Source: Novosphingobium sp. Chol11 (lineage in GTDB: Bacteria > Pseudomonadota > Alphaproteobacteria > Sphingomonadales > Sphingomonadaceae). Taken from it: 64,000 nucleotides of DNA. A program made the translations under genes and the position numbers. The stretch is taken from positions 66,191-130,190 of the forward strand of contig CAMDQO010000004.1 in the NCBI GenBank assembly GCA_945906105.1. The letters run 5' to 3'. The notes under the pieces are model-generated. The model ran no database searches, was not told the origin of the DNA, and saw only the letters and a list, made by a program, of their open reading frames with translations. Each line of letters begins with the position of its first letter. Within the stretch, counting starts at the first letter, position 1. Below are positions 1 through 8,451 of the stretch, piece after piece.

Positions 1-54
1 ACCCGTGCCGGAAGCGCGGGCCGATAAAGCAAATCCTGCAAGGGGTCAAGCGAC

Positions 55-2567
55 CTAATAGGTCATCGCTTTAAGACCCTTGATTTGTTTCCCCCTCGTC
101 ACAACACCCGCCATTGAAGCCTTTGCTGAAAAATGTCGGGAGACTAGTTCCCTTACCTCGCTCGATTGAATCGCAGATAACACTTCACGCCAGTACACCC
201 AGACATTGGCCTCAGTGCTGAACTCCCGCTCTACATCCCGAAACCCCAGGCGTATGGGATCTCCTTTCAGCCAATTTCCGTATTCGCGCATCACCTCATC
301 CCAGCGAAGCGCAATTTGCCGCCCATCTGGCTTGCTTTCCAACGCTGACAGGCAGTGCGTCGCCAGATTGCGTGAATCATCGGTCTCATTTCTGACAAAA
401 AGTACTGGCGACCCTTCCTCTCGCTCTACCCGCATGAACACACGCTCAAGCAACGCGGCTACCAACTTTGTGCAAAACCCACGCCCCCTGAGGGCACCAT
501 CCGATTTCATACGAATTGCTAAATGGAATAACCCAAAGAACGCTCTGTTGCTTTCGACCAGCATCCGCTCAAACAGACGATCATCATCGATATTTCTCTC
601 TCCAACGTTTTCTCCGCGAATTTTGAACACCTCGGGAAGAGTCGCGTCGGCCATAAATCCAATCAATGATCTCGGCGTAACTTCATGAACAAAGGCACCC
701 TTACTCCCGATTTTTCTGGCAACAAAATAGATAAAATCGGAATAAACTTCGCCGCGACCATTTTGAAATGATCGCGCTAGGGCCTTAAATTTCTCAACAT
801 CTTGGTATTCTTCCAAAAAGGCACGCACCCCGTCCGTTGCAATTCTCGAATATACCGAAACCTCTCTGCCAAGAGGAGGTGAAAATAGGATTCTCTGAGC
901 AACCAAAAATTCTGCAAACGACCGGTGGCCAAAGTAGAAATAGTGCCCCCCTTTTTCTCAAGAAATGCCCCCACCAAAAGCTCGCGCATCAGGCCGTCTG
1001 CATCCTCATCCTCCCTGGGGTTTAACTGCTCGATCAAAGACCGCGGGAGCTCGTCAGCCGAAAATGAAATTTGCCCTCCCCTCTCGGTCCAAAGCCAGTA
1101 AGCCAGTTCTCTGAGAAAAGTGAGCCTTGCTTGGGGACCCAACTCTCGTCTCGCTACCTTCTCTGAATCTCGCTCCAGTAGATCATTAAAGAAAACTTCA
1201 TATAAATCCCATCGAGTTAAGCTTTCTTCAAATCTCACTAAGTCAATAGAGTCATCCGCAGCAAGATCACACAAAATCTTTAAATGCACAGGCTTTCCAA
1301 ACAAATCATGATCACGTACCATGATACTTTTTACTTCGTTTATACGACGCGACTTTCGTTCATTTTCACTATCTTGCGGCCGACCTTCAACTAAACTAAT
1401 CCTGAACGATAAATATCGTTCAACAAAATCTATACTTTCATAGTGATCGAAATTAGATAGCTCAAATTCTTCAAAATCCGGCCAATCTACTTCCTTTCTC
1501 CACCCATCTCCGACGCGCTTTACGCCCTTCAACACATGAATATGTTCCTCAAAGGAAATAAAGGCACTTGGCCGACCTAGTAATATTACTTTTGCGTCTC
1601 CAACTATAAGCCTATTTAAATCCTTAACTTGATTTCGAAAATCAGACCAGCTCATTGCATGCTTCATCTCATCAAAACCATCTAGAATAATTATAAACCT
1701 TCCTGATCTATTTAAATTTTCGAATATACGAAAATTAAATGAAGGGACAGGAAAATCACTTGTAAACATTGCCCCAAGTAAACCCTCGATGCTAGAGTAT
1801 CTAGTAAATAATCCTAGCTTTATTAGAATTGGCTTTCTTGATTCAAAATCGTGCTTAGATTTACAAGCAAAATAAGATGCAATTCGCCTTGCTAGGCTAG
1901 ATTTTCCAGCTCCATAACCACCAAGAATAGCGACAGGCCCGCGATCCGACTGATTTGTCGAATATAAAAGTTCAGAAAAAATATCTATTTTTTCTGAAGA
2001 TACACTACGCTCTTTATCTGATCCATAGTGAACTTGAAACGCTTGCGCGTTAACATAGTACTTATCCAAACCATCTCTTGAAAATTCGTCACCTAAATAC
2101 GCAACATATTCAGAAAGACCTAACGTTTCGTTTTCTATTTCTCTTATTGTTTGATGCCTCATCAAAGGCTGTTCATCTTCGATATACGACTGGGCATCAG
2201 ATGTGAGACCGTTTCGGGTGACGACAAGCAAAATCGCAGGCGCATTTTTTGCGATTATTCCGGAATAGTCCGCCCAAATCTTAACAACATCATCGCGACC
2301 GAGGCATTTCTTGTAGTCTTTGGCCTCGACGTATGTTTTTGATATTTTCCCAAAATGGCGCTCTACAAAATATATGTCTGCTTTCTTTCCGTTAGCTCGA
2401 TACTCAAGATAGGCCTTTCCAAGCCGTCCTTGTAGCAACTCAGCCGCAGCGTTGCGTAAAGCGTCTCCTGGAAGCAGCACTTCATCAAACTCGGGGTGTT
2501 CCATAGATCTATCAAGGCCCAGCAAGAGAGGAGGCAGATGTGTGGGAGAATGTCTTAGTTGAGTCAA
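55..2567 (-). CDS. Nuclease-NACHT STAND NTPase, split by a -1 frame break
   Basis: Probable antiphage or other immune-type NTPase. Residues are numbered from a TTG at 2567; an ATG at 2504 (residue 22) is the likelier start. The N-terminus carries a restriction-endonuclease-like core with D64 and E81-A-K83. A NACHT module follows, with Walker A GGYGAGKS at 216-223 and Walker B FIIILDGFDE at 291-300. The zero frame runs to 777, but the NACHT-associated signature HYFYFGHRSFAEFLVAQ is encoded in the -1 frame, which stays open to 55. Joined, the product is about 816 residues; unjoined, the zero-frame product ends in unrelated sequence. The gene is strikingly AT-rich against its neighbours, which suggests transfer. 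It may be a pseudogene, a programmed frameshift or a sequencing error. The fold assignment is firm; the defence role is inferred from the family. Confidence 0.8.
946..956 (-). other. Frame-break site (A5G6 run) in the NACHT gene
   Basis: On the minus strand the zero frame reads gag aaa aag ggg ggc. G-GGG-GGC fits the X-XXY-YYZ heptamer pattern for -1 slippage, and slipping back one base gives ggg ggg cac, which enters exactly the frame encoding the conserved HYFYFGHRSF segment. A single missing G in the run would look the same. Confidence 0.6.
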
Positions 2568-2734
2568 CGTAAGGTCGAGATCGCTCCTTTAGGCCTCACC
2601 TGCCGCGCTGTCGGACGGCGACACGCAATTGCATTTCACCGGACATGACCACAAAACCATTTTCCTACACCCCCACCCGCTGCTATCCCCATCATCAGGA
2701 AGGGCACACACAAAACTGACGGAGCAGCACGCCC

Positions 2735-3394
2735 TTGCCTACCCCCATCACCTGCAAAAGCCCCCGCCCCTCGCGCCGCACATCTGCTGCTGCGTTTCAG
2801 GCCGATCCGCCTGATGCGGACGATCCGCTGCTGGCTTTCGCGCCTTATCTGCATGAGGCGCCGCGCGGCAATTCGATCACGCCGGATCGCCAGCGCGCGT
2901 TTATTGCTGCGCTGGCCGCCACCGGCATCGTCACGCAGGCGGCGCGCTCTATCGGCAAGAGTCTTGAGGCGCTGTACAAGCTGCGGCACCGGGCGGGGGC
3001 AGAGGGCTTTGCGGCGGCGTGGGAGCTGGCGCTTGATCGCGGCATGGCGCGGCTGGAGGATTGCGCGCTGGAGCGGGCGATTGCCGGTGAACAGCGCCCC
3101 ATCGTCTCACGCGGGGAGGTGATCGGCAGCTGGACGCGCTATGATACACAGCTGCAATTGTTCCTGCTGCGGCAGCGCCGATCGGGCCGCTTTTCCGCCG
3201 AGACGATCCGCCCCGAAAGCCTGCGCCCCGGCAATGCGGTCTATGATCGCCTGCACGCCCAGTGGTCGCAGGAGGCCTATGGCGATGAGCAGGAGGTGCT
3301 CGACAGCATTGATCGCATGATCGACGAGATGCGGAACCGGAGCATCGCCAACAGCGCGCTGCTGGCGGGGGATGAGGACGACACAACGCCTTAG
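2735..3394 (+). CDS. HTH-like hypothetical protein
   Basis: A protein of about 219 residues starting at TTG 2735, with GGAG some 11 bases upstream; no ATG lies near the N-terminus. Residues 48-100 (ITPDRQRAFIAALAATG, then AARSIGKSLEALYKLRHR) look like a helix-turn-helix of the kind seen in small-terminase-like and other sphingomonad DNA-binding proteins. The C-terminal half is charged and helical, with an acidic tail. The composition is GC-rich, unlike the NACHT gene on its left, so the two probably have different histories. It ends convergently, overlapping the NTF2-like gene by 4 bases. The target and role are unknown. DNA binding is an inference from the predicted helices only. Confidence 0.65.
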   Translation: MPTPITCKSPRPSRRTSAAAFQADPPDADDPLLAFAPYLHEAPRGNSITPDRQRAFIAALAATGIVTQAARSIGKSLEALYKLRHRAGAEGFAAAWELALDRGMARLEDCALERAIAGEQRPIVSRGEVIGSWTRYDTQLQLFLLRQRRSGRFSAETIRPESLRPGNAVYDRLHAQWSQEAYGDEQEVLDSIDRMIDEMRNRSIANSALLAGDEDDTTP

Positions 3395-3879
3395 CTGCGC
3401 ACCGTGGTTTGCGCGTCATCACCGGGCATGGCGGGCGGCGGGCCGTAATCGGCGCAAGGGTAAGCTGCGGCGGAAATATCGGGCGGGCCGTAATAGGCCA
3501 TGTCAAAATGCCGTGCGGCGAAAAGCCAGTCTCCTTGATGCCGGGCAAAGCGATCATAATAGACGCCGAGCGTGCGGACCCCGGTTCCGTCCTTCAGTTT
3601 GACATATTCGGTGAGCGGCGTGCGTCCGGTTGCGGTTTGGTCGCCCACATCGAGCACCGTCAGCCCGAATTGCAGCAGCACGCGCTGTGATGGGGCGAGA
3701 AAGCGGGTGATCCCGGCGTGAATTTCGGCGTGGCCGCGCAAGGTCAGCCCGGCGATCTTCCAGGTGGCATCGGCGGCAAAGCAAGCGGTGAACGCGGCAT
3801 AGTCACGCCGCCAAACGGCATCGGTGCAGCGGGCGTAGAGCTGGCGTATGGCGCATTCGGTGTGCTGGAAGTCTGGCAT
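3391..3879 (-). CDS. NTF2-like / SnoaL-type protein
   Basis: A 162-residue protein with the cone-shaped NTF2-like pattern. An N-terminal helix pair (AIRQLYARCTDAVWRRDYAA) is followed by FAADATWKI, then strands ending RHFDMAYYGPP. Members include polyketide cyclases, steroid isomerases and dehydratases, and many have no known substrate. It is the last gene of a three-gene minus-strand set, starting 1 base after the SRPBCC gene, behind the FAD flavoprotein. This suggests a small catabolic or modifying pathway for a hydrophobic ring compound, but nothing in the sequence fixes the substrate. Confidence 0.8.
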   Translation of the reverse strand: MPDFQHTECAIRQLYARCTDAVWRRDYAAFTACFAADATWKIAGLTLRGHAEIHAGITRFLAPSQRVLLQFGLTVLDVGDQTATGRTPLTEYVKLKDGTGVRTLGVYYDRFARHQGDWLFAARHFDMAYYGPPDISAAAYPCADYGPPPAMPGDDAQTTVRS

Positions 3880-3880
3880 A

Positions 3881-4402
3881 TCAGCGCCAAAACCCGCGCA
3901 GCCAGCGCAGGATGGCAGCGAACCAGCCGGGCGATGGTGGTGGCGTAGTAGCTGACTCGCCGGTGCCCTCCTCGATCCTCGACTTGAGCTCGGCGGCGAA
4001 GGATTTGACGAATTGCGGGAGCAGCGGCCGCCCCATGGCTTCCCACATCGGTGCCAAAGGCCCGCTGCCCTCCACCCGCACCCGCAAGGTCACTGCGGTT
4101 TCAGTCGCCGACTTTGGCTCGGCAAAAAAGCTGCCGCCGCCCTGCACCGGATCGCCCTCAAGCTGGTAGGAGAACTCTGCCCGCTCCGGCCCGTCCCACG
4201 TGTCGACATGGACGAGGACATTGACCCGGCGCAGCAGCCCGCCGACGCCCACTTTCAGCGTCCAGCGCGAATCATCGGCGTCGATGATCGTGCAGTCCTG
4301 CAATCCCGGCATCAGGCTGGCCCAGTTGGGGATGTGTTCGACATAGTTCCACACGGCAGTGATGGCGGCGTCGATCACCAGGGTCTGTTCGGTTTCGATC
4401 AT
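3881..4402 (-). CDS. SRPBCC (START-like) family protein
   Basis: A 173-residue member of the helix-grip SRPBCC superfamily, closest in pattern to CoxG-type and polyketide-cyclase-like ligand carriers. It opens with the typical first strand (IETEQTLVIDAAITAVWNYV) and has a long C-terminal helix (PLLPQFVKSFAAELKSRIEE). A short tail of Pro and Trp follows (PGWFAAILRWLRGFWR), which could touch the membrane. It sits 6 bases after the flavoprotein gene and just ahead of the NTF2-like gene, so all three are likely co-transcribed. It probably binds a hydrophobic ligand; the compound is not identifiable. Confidence 0.8.
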   Translation of the reverse strand: MIETEQTLVIDAAITAVWNYVEHIPNWASLMPGLQDCTIIDADDSRWTLKVGVGGLLRRVNVLVHVDTWDGPERAEFSYQLEGDPVQGGGSFFAEPKSATETAVTLRVRVEGSGPLAPMWEAMGRPLLPQFVKSFAAELKSRIEEGTGESATTPPPSPGWFAAILRWLRGFWR

Positions 4403-4408
4403 CGCTGC

Positions 4409-6106
4409 TCAGAGCCCCAGCCGGTCAATTTCGCGCTCCAGTAGATCACTGGGCCGCCCGGCAGCGTGACGGCCAGCGAGGTAGCCCTGCGTCAGCCCGC
4501 GCGCGTTGGACATGCCGCTTTGCATCACCGCGCCGTTATCCTGCCGCGCCACCGAATTTCCGGCGAGGTACAGCCCGTCGATCGGGCGATCATCCCAGCC
4601 CATCGCGCGGCAGTGCTCATCAACCACCACCCCGGCAGACGCGATACCCGACGAGGCGAGGCGGCGGAATTCCACGGCATAAAACGGCCCCTTCACCAGC
4701 GGCCCAAGATTGGGGTTGGGCTGGTGAAACCGGTCTCCGCTCATATATTTGCCCCAGGCCAGTTCACCGCGATGGAACTGCGGATCCTCGCCCTGTTCGG
4801 CGTGGGCGTTGAACAGGGCGACGGTCTTTTCCAGCGCGTTTGCATCAACACCGATCTTGCCCGCCAGCTCGGCAAGCGTATCGGCCGTCACCCCGACGCT
4901 TTCCGGGATCGGTTCGCCCGGCATGATCGAGCCGAACGGGTATTTCTCCCGTGCCTGGGCATCGAAGATCGCCCAGCAGGGAAAATTGGGATGGGTCTGG
5001 GTGCCGCCATCGATGATATCAAGCGCCATGTAGATCGACCGGTAAAACGCCTCGTTGGCAAACCGCTGCCCCGCCCGGTTGACGACGATGGTATGCGGCA
5101 GACCGATATAGGCCATGGCGTTGCGCATCATCGGCACACCTTCCTGCAACTCCTCGCCGGGGATCTGGAAACCTAGCATGGTGACATCGGGAACCCGTGC
5201 AACGCGCGCGCCAAACGGCCCCGCCAGCCGCAAGTGCGCGCCGTCGATCTCGGGCATCAGCACTGAGCTGACAGCGAGTTGCTGGCCCAAGGTCCGCGTG
5301 AAATCAGGGCTGCGCTCATAACTGCTGACCGCCACGACAACACCGCGGTTGGCCTTGACGAACAGATCTTCACCATCCCGTGTGGCGCGCAGACCGACGA
5401 TCCGGGTGCCATCGCCGATCAGTTCCTCGACATTGACGCCGGTGTGCATGGGAATGCCGCGCGTCGCTGCGCCTTTGACGAAATAGGCGACCAGACCCGG
5501 CCCAAGGCAGCGCTCATCCTTGCCCAGCCGATCGGCCATCGCGCTGAAATCCCAGCGCAGGATATTGGCCGCGCCGCCATTGGCAAAGATATCCTCATGC
5601 GTCATGCCATAGAGCACGTGCGGCGAGATACGCGTCCGTTCCTGCCATTCGCCCAGCGTTTCTGCGGGAAACGGCAGCACTTCAAGCAGGCGTCCTTCGG
5701 CCAGCCCATCCTTGTTCAGCCCGTAATAATAATCCGGGCAATCGCGAATGACGCTCATTTTCAGGCCGATGCGTTCTTCGAAATAGCGCAGCACCTGCGG
5801 AGCATGAACAACCTGATTAAGGATCGCGCGGTCACTGCCATAGCCCATCGACAAGGCTTTAACGTAGCGAAAGCCGCTTTCCGGGCTATCTTCGATGCCC
5901 AGTGCAGCGGCATGGTGATTACCCGGCACCCACACTTCGCCGAGTGAAAAGGCGGTAACTCCGCCCACCTGCGCCGACCGTTCAAGCACCATGGCGCTGG
6001 CCCCGTGATCATGCGCAGTAATCGCCGCCGAAAGCCCGCCGCCGCCCGAACCGACGCAGACCAGATCTGCTTCAAGATCCCAGTGATCCGGAAGATTGCT
6101 TATCAT
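4409..6106 (-). CDS. FAD-dependent oxidoreductase, 3-ketosteroid-dehydrogenase-like
   Basis: A flavoprotein of the FAD_binding_2 / succinate dehydrogenase-fumarate reductase superfamily, most like 3-ketosteroid dehydrogenases. The N-terminal dinucleotide fold is clear (DLVCVGSGGGGLSAAITAHD, then VLERSAQVGGVTAFS), and so is the C-terminal FAD-closing segment (DGLYLAGNSVARQDNGAVMQ). The start at 6106 is preferred over upstream starts because a GAGGGG ribosome site lies before it and the family N-terminus begins there, giving 565 residues. It heads an operon with SRPBCC and NTF2-like proteins. The substrate may be a steroid or a similar ring ketone, but specificity cannot be read from sequence. 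Confidence 0.85.
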   Translation of the reverse strand: MISNLPDHWDLEADLVCVGSGGGGLSAAITAHDHGASAMVLERSAQVGGVTAFSLGEVWVPGNHHAAALGIEDSPESGFRYVKALSMGYGSDRAILNQVVHAPQVLRYFEERIGLKMSVIRDCPDYYYGLNKDGLAEGRLLEVLPFPAETLGEWQERTRISPHVLYGMTHEDIFANGGAANILRWDFSAMADRLGKDERCLGPGLVAYFVKGAATRGIPMHTGVNVEELIGDGTRIVGLRATRDGEDLFVKANRGVVVAVSSYERSPDFTRTLGQQLAVSSVLMPEIDGAHLRLAGPFGARVARVPDVTMLGFQIPGEELQEGVPMMRNAMAYIGLPHTIVVNRAGQRFANEAFYRSIYMALDIIDGGTQTHPNFPCWAIFDAQAREKYPFGSIMPGEPIPESVGVTADTLAELAGKIGVDANALEKTVALFNAHAEQGEDPQFHRGELAWGKYMSGDRFHQPNPNLGPLVKGPFYAVEFRRLASSGIASAGVVVDEHCRAMGWDDRPIDGLYLAGNSVARQDNGAVMQSGMSNARGLTQGYLAGRHAAGRPSDLLEREIDRLGL

Positions 6107-6210
6107 GCCTATCCCCTCGAACAGCCATGCGCGCGGCCATTTCTGATAAAACGATGCAGGACGCCCAGCAGCAAGGCAAGTGCCCCCGCATGGCATCCCC
6201 GAAGCGATGT

Positions 6211-6531
6211 TCAGCCAGCCTCCGCCCCTTGCAGGAACAGCCTTGTGCGATAGGCAATCTGACGCTCGAATTCAGCCTCATCCGGATTATCCCAGACGGC
6301 AAGCTGGACCGATCCTTCGACAATCAGGATCATGAAGGCTGCAGCGGCGTCTGCGGCATCGGGCACTGCCGCGCCATTGCGCAAACGGCGACGCAACAGA
6401 TCAGTGATATAGCCGATGGTCCCCGCGCTCATTTGCGCGCGCAGATAGGCGGCAACCTCGGGCCGGGTAAAAGCCTCGGTATTGGCGATGCGCACCAGCC
6501 GCCATCCCGAAGGCTGACGGATATTGGCCAC
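6211..6531 (-). pseudogene. TetR-type regulator fragment lacking its HTH
   Basis: A frame of 106 codons from GTG 6531 that resembles the ligand-binding half of a TetR/AcrR regulator (TEAFTRPEVAAYLRAQ, ITDLLRRRLRNGA, AAFMILIVEGSV). The DNA-binding N-terminal domain is absent: upstream, the same frame meets a stop at about 6572 and no helix-turn-helix is encoded. It lies just upstream of, and in the same direction as, the flavoprotein operon, where a local regulator would be expected. It reads best as a decayed regulator, although a free effector-binding protein is possible. Confidence 0.6.
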
Positions 6532-6598
6532 CCATATCCTATCGAACCGGACGCGCTGCTTGGGCTTGCCTCAAACTAAGCGAGACAAGGTGTGAATC

Positions 6599-6626
6599 AA
6601 TAAGAATTACTCACATCATTCTTATT
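6599..6626. promoter_or_regulatory. Perfect 9-bp inverted repeat (operator or stem-loop)
   Basis: AATAAGAAT and ATTCTTATT face each other across a 10-base spacer, upstream of the headless TetR fragment and downstream of ubiA (both minus strand). The AT-rich arms suit a protein-binding operator better than a stable terminator. Confidence 0.45.
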
Positions 6627-6678
6627 TATGCACGATGTGCTGGCAAATGGTCACATTCCGATATCACCAGCGCAAATC

Positions 6679-7593
6679 TCAGGCGTTGCCCACCACCCAG
6701 CAGGCCAGCGCCATCAGCAGGCCGGCAAAGCGATTGGCGCGAAAGCGGGCGAGCGCGTTGTCGTTATCGCCGGGGATCAGCGTCACCACTTGCCAGACCA
6801 GATGCACCGCCATCGGCAGCAGCGCCAGCAGCGCCAGTGGATCGGGCCGCAAGAGCCAGAAAGCCAGCGTCCAGAATGTCAGCGCGAGGCCATAGAACAG
6901 CGCCACGCCGCCTTGCACCCGCCCGCCCATCGCCAATGCGCTGGAGCCTATGCCGACCAGCGCATCATCCTCGCGGTCTTGCAGCGCATAGATCGTATCA
7001 TAGCCGACCACCCAGCAGATGCAGCCGGCGTAAAGCAGGGCAAGAACGTCCCAAGAGTCTGTGCGCAGTTCGCTCCAGCCGACCAGCGCGCCCCAGCTAA
7101 ACACCAGCCCCAGCCAGACCTGCGGCCACCAGGTGATCCGCTTCATGAAGGGATAGGCGGCGACCGGCGCGAGACTCCCCAGTGCGATGATCTGTGCGGG
7201 CAGGCGCAATTGCAGCAGCACCAGCAGGCCAATCAGGCTGAGCGCGATCAGCCACAGCCACGCCGCGCGCTTGCTCACCCGTCCGCTGGCAATCGGTCGC
7301 GCGGCGGTGCGGGCGACCTTCTGGTCAAGATCGGCATCGACGATGTCATTATAGACGCAGCCCGCGCCGCGCATGACGATCGCCCCCAGCAGCAGCCACA
7401 GAGCCAAGTCCCAGCGCTTTTGCCCGCCCGCCAGCAGCACCCCCCAGGCGCAGGGCCAATAGAGCAGCCACCAGCCGATGGGCCGGTCAAACCGGGCGAG
7501 CAGCGCGAAATCACGCAGGCGTTGCGGCAGCGCGGCGGCCAGACTGCGGTGCTGGCTGTCGGGGGTCAATTCGGGAGACAGTTCGGGAGACAT
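6679..7593 (-). CDS. ubiA: 4-hydroxybenzoate polyprenyltransferase
   Basis: An integral membrane prenyltransferase that attaches the polyprenyl tail to 4-hydroxybenzoate in ubiquinone synthesis. The 304-residue length and many hydrophobic segments fit the family. The first Asp-rich motif is clear near residue 82 (NDIVDADLDQKVARTAARP) and the second is QDREDD near 207. It lies divergently from rsmE, with 45 bases between the start codons. The repeated SPELSPEL at the N-terminus suggests the true start could be a few codons inside. Confidence 0.92.
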   Translation of the reverse strand: MSPELSPELTPDSQHRSLAAALPQRLRDFALLARFDRPIGWWLLYWPCAWGVLLAGGQKRWDLALWLLLGAIVMRGAGCVYNDIVDADLDQKVARTAARPIASGRVSKRAAWLWLIALSLIGLLVLLQLRLPAQIIALGSLAPVAAYPFMKRITWWPQVWLGLVFSWGALVGWSELRTDSWDVLALLYAGCICWVVGYDTIYALQDREDDALVGIGSSALAMGGRVQGGVALFYGLALTFWTLAFWLLRPDPLALLALLPMAVHLVWQVVTLIPGDNDNALARFRANRFAGLLMALACWVVGNA

Positions 7594-7638
7594 GGGCAGA
7601 GCCTAGCCGAATGTGCCGTGCCTCGCTATGGCAGAACC

Positions 7639-8412
7639 ATGCCCGCAACGCACAACCCCGCCACCCCTGCCTGGCCGCCAAAAAGCGCACCGCGCCTGTT
7701 TGTCCCCGGCCCTCTGGCCGAGGGTGCGGCGGTGTCTATCGAGGGACCGCAGGCCCATTACCTTGCCCGCGTGATGCGCGTTGGTGCGGGCGATGTGGTG
7801 GTGCTGTGTGATGACATGACCGGCGAATGGGCCGCGCGCGTTACAGCCACCGGCAAGCGCGACGTCAGCCTTGTCACAGAAACGCAGAATCGCCCGCGCG
7901 AAGAGGCTCCCGATTTCACCTTGTGCGCCGCGCTGCTCAAGAAGGACCGCTTCGATCTGGTGCTCGAAAAAGCCTGCGAGCTGGGCGCGCGGCGCATTCA
8001 GCCGGTGATCACCCGGCGCTGCGTGGCCGACAAGCTCAACCTCGATCGGGCGCGCGCTATCCTCACCGAAGCGGCCGAGCAATGCGCGCGCACCGCCTTG
8101 CCCGAACTGATGGAGCCGGTGAAGCTCGATGCCCTGCTTAAGCACTGGGAAGCGACGCGCACTTTGTTCTTTGCCGATGAAAATGCCAAAGATTCTGGCG
8201 CTGAACCGGCCAACACTGCCTTTGCCGCAAGCTTTGGCCCCGCAGCCCTGCTGATCGGCCCCGAGGGCGGCTTTGACGATAGCGAACGCGCCGCGATACG
8301 CGTCTTGCCCCAAGCCTGCCCCATATCGCTCGGCCCCCGCGTGCTGCGCGGCGAAACAGCGGCGATTGCCGGGACTGCCTTGTGGATGGGATTAGCTGGC
8401 GACTGGAAATAA
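7639..8412 (+). CDS. rsmE: 16S rRNA m3U1498 methyltransferase RsmE
   Basis: A SPOUT-class enzyme that N3-methylates U1498 of 16S rRNA. The N-terminal PUA-like domain (LFVPGPLAEGA, HYLARVMRVGAGD) is followed by the knotted catalytic domain with GPEGGFDDSE and LGPRVLRGETA. The ATG at 7639 gives 257 residues, the usual size. The frame is open much further upstream, but that part lies antisense to ubiA and has no family similarity. The gshA gene follows after 39 bases. Confidence 0.94.
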   Translation: MPATHNPATPAWPPKSAPRLFVPGPLAEGAAVSIEGPQAHYLARVMRVGAGDVVVLCDDMTGEWAARVTATGKRDVSLVTETQNRPREEAPDFTLCAALLKKDRFDLVLEKACELGARRIQPVITRRCVADKLNLDRARAILTEAAEQCARTALPELMEPVKLDALLKHWEATRTLFFADENAKDSGAEPANTAFAASFGPAALLIGPEGGFDDSERAAIRVLPQACPISLGPRVLRGETAAIAGTALWMGLAGDWK

Positions 8413-8451
8413 GTGTGGCGAAACGCCCCATGAGCACCTAACTGGCACCCC

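Noticed and set aside
6628..7638. An in-frame upstream extension of rsmE
   Set aside because: It lies antisense to ubiA and has no RsmE similarity; ATG 7639 matches the family N-terminus.
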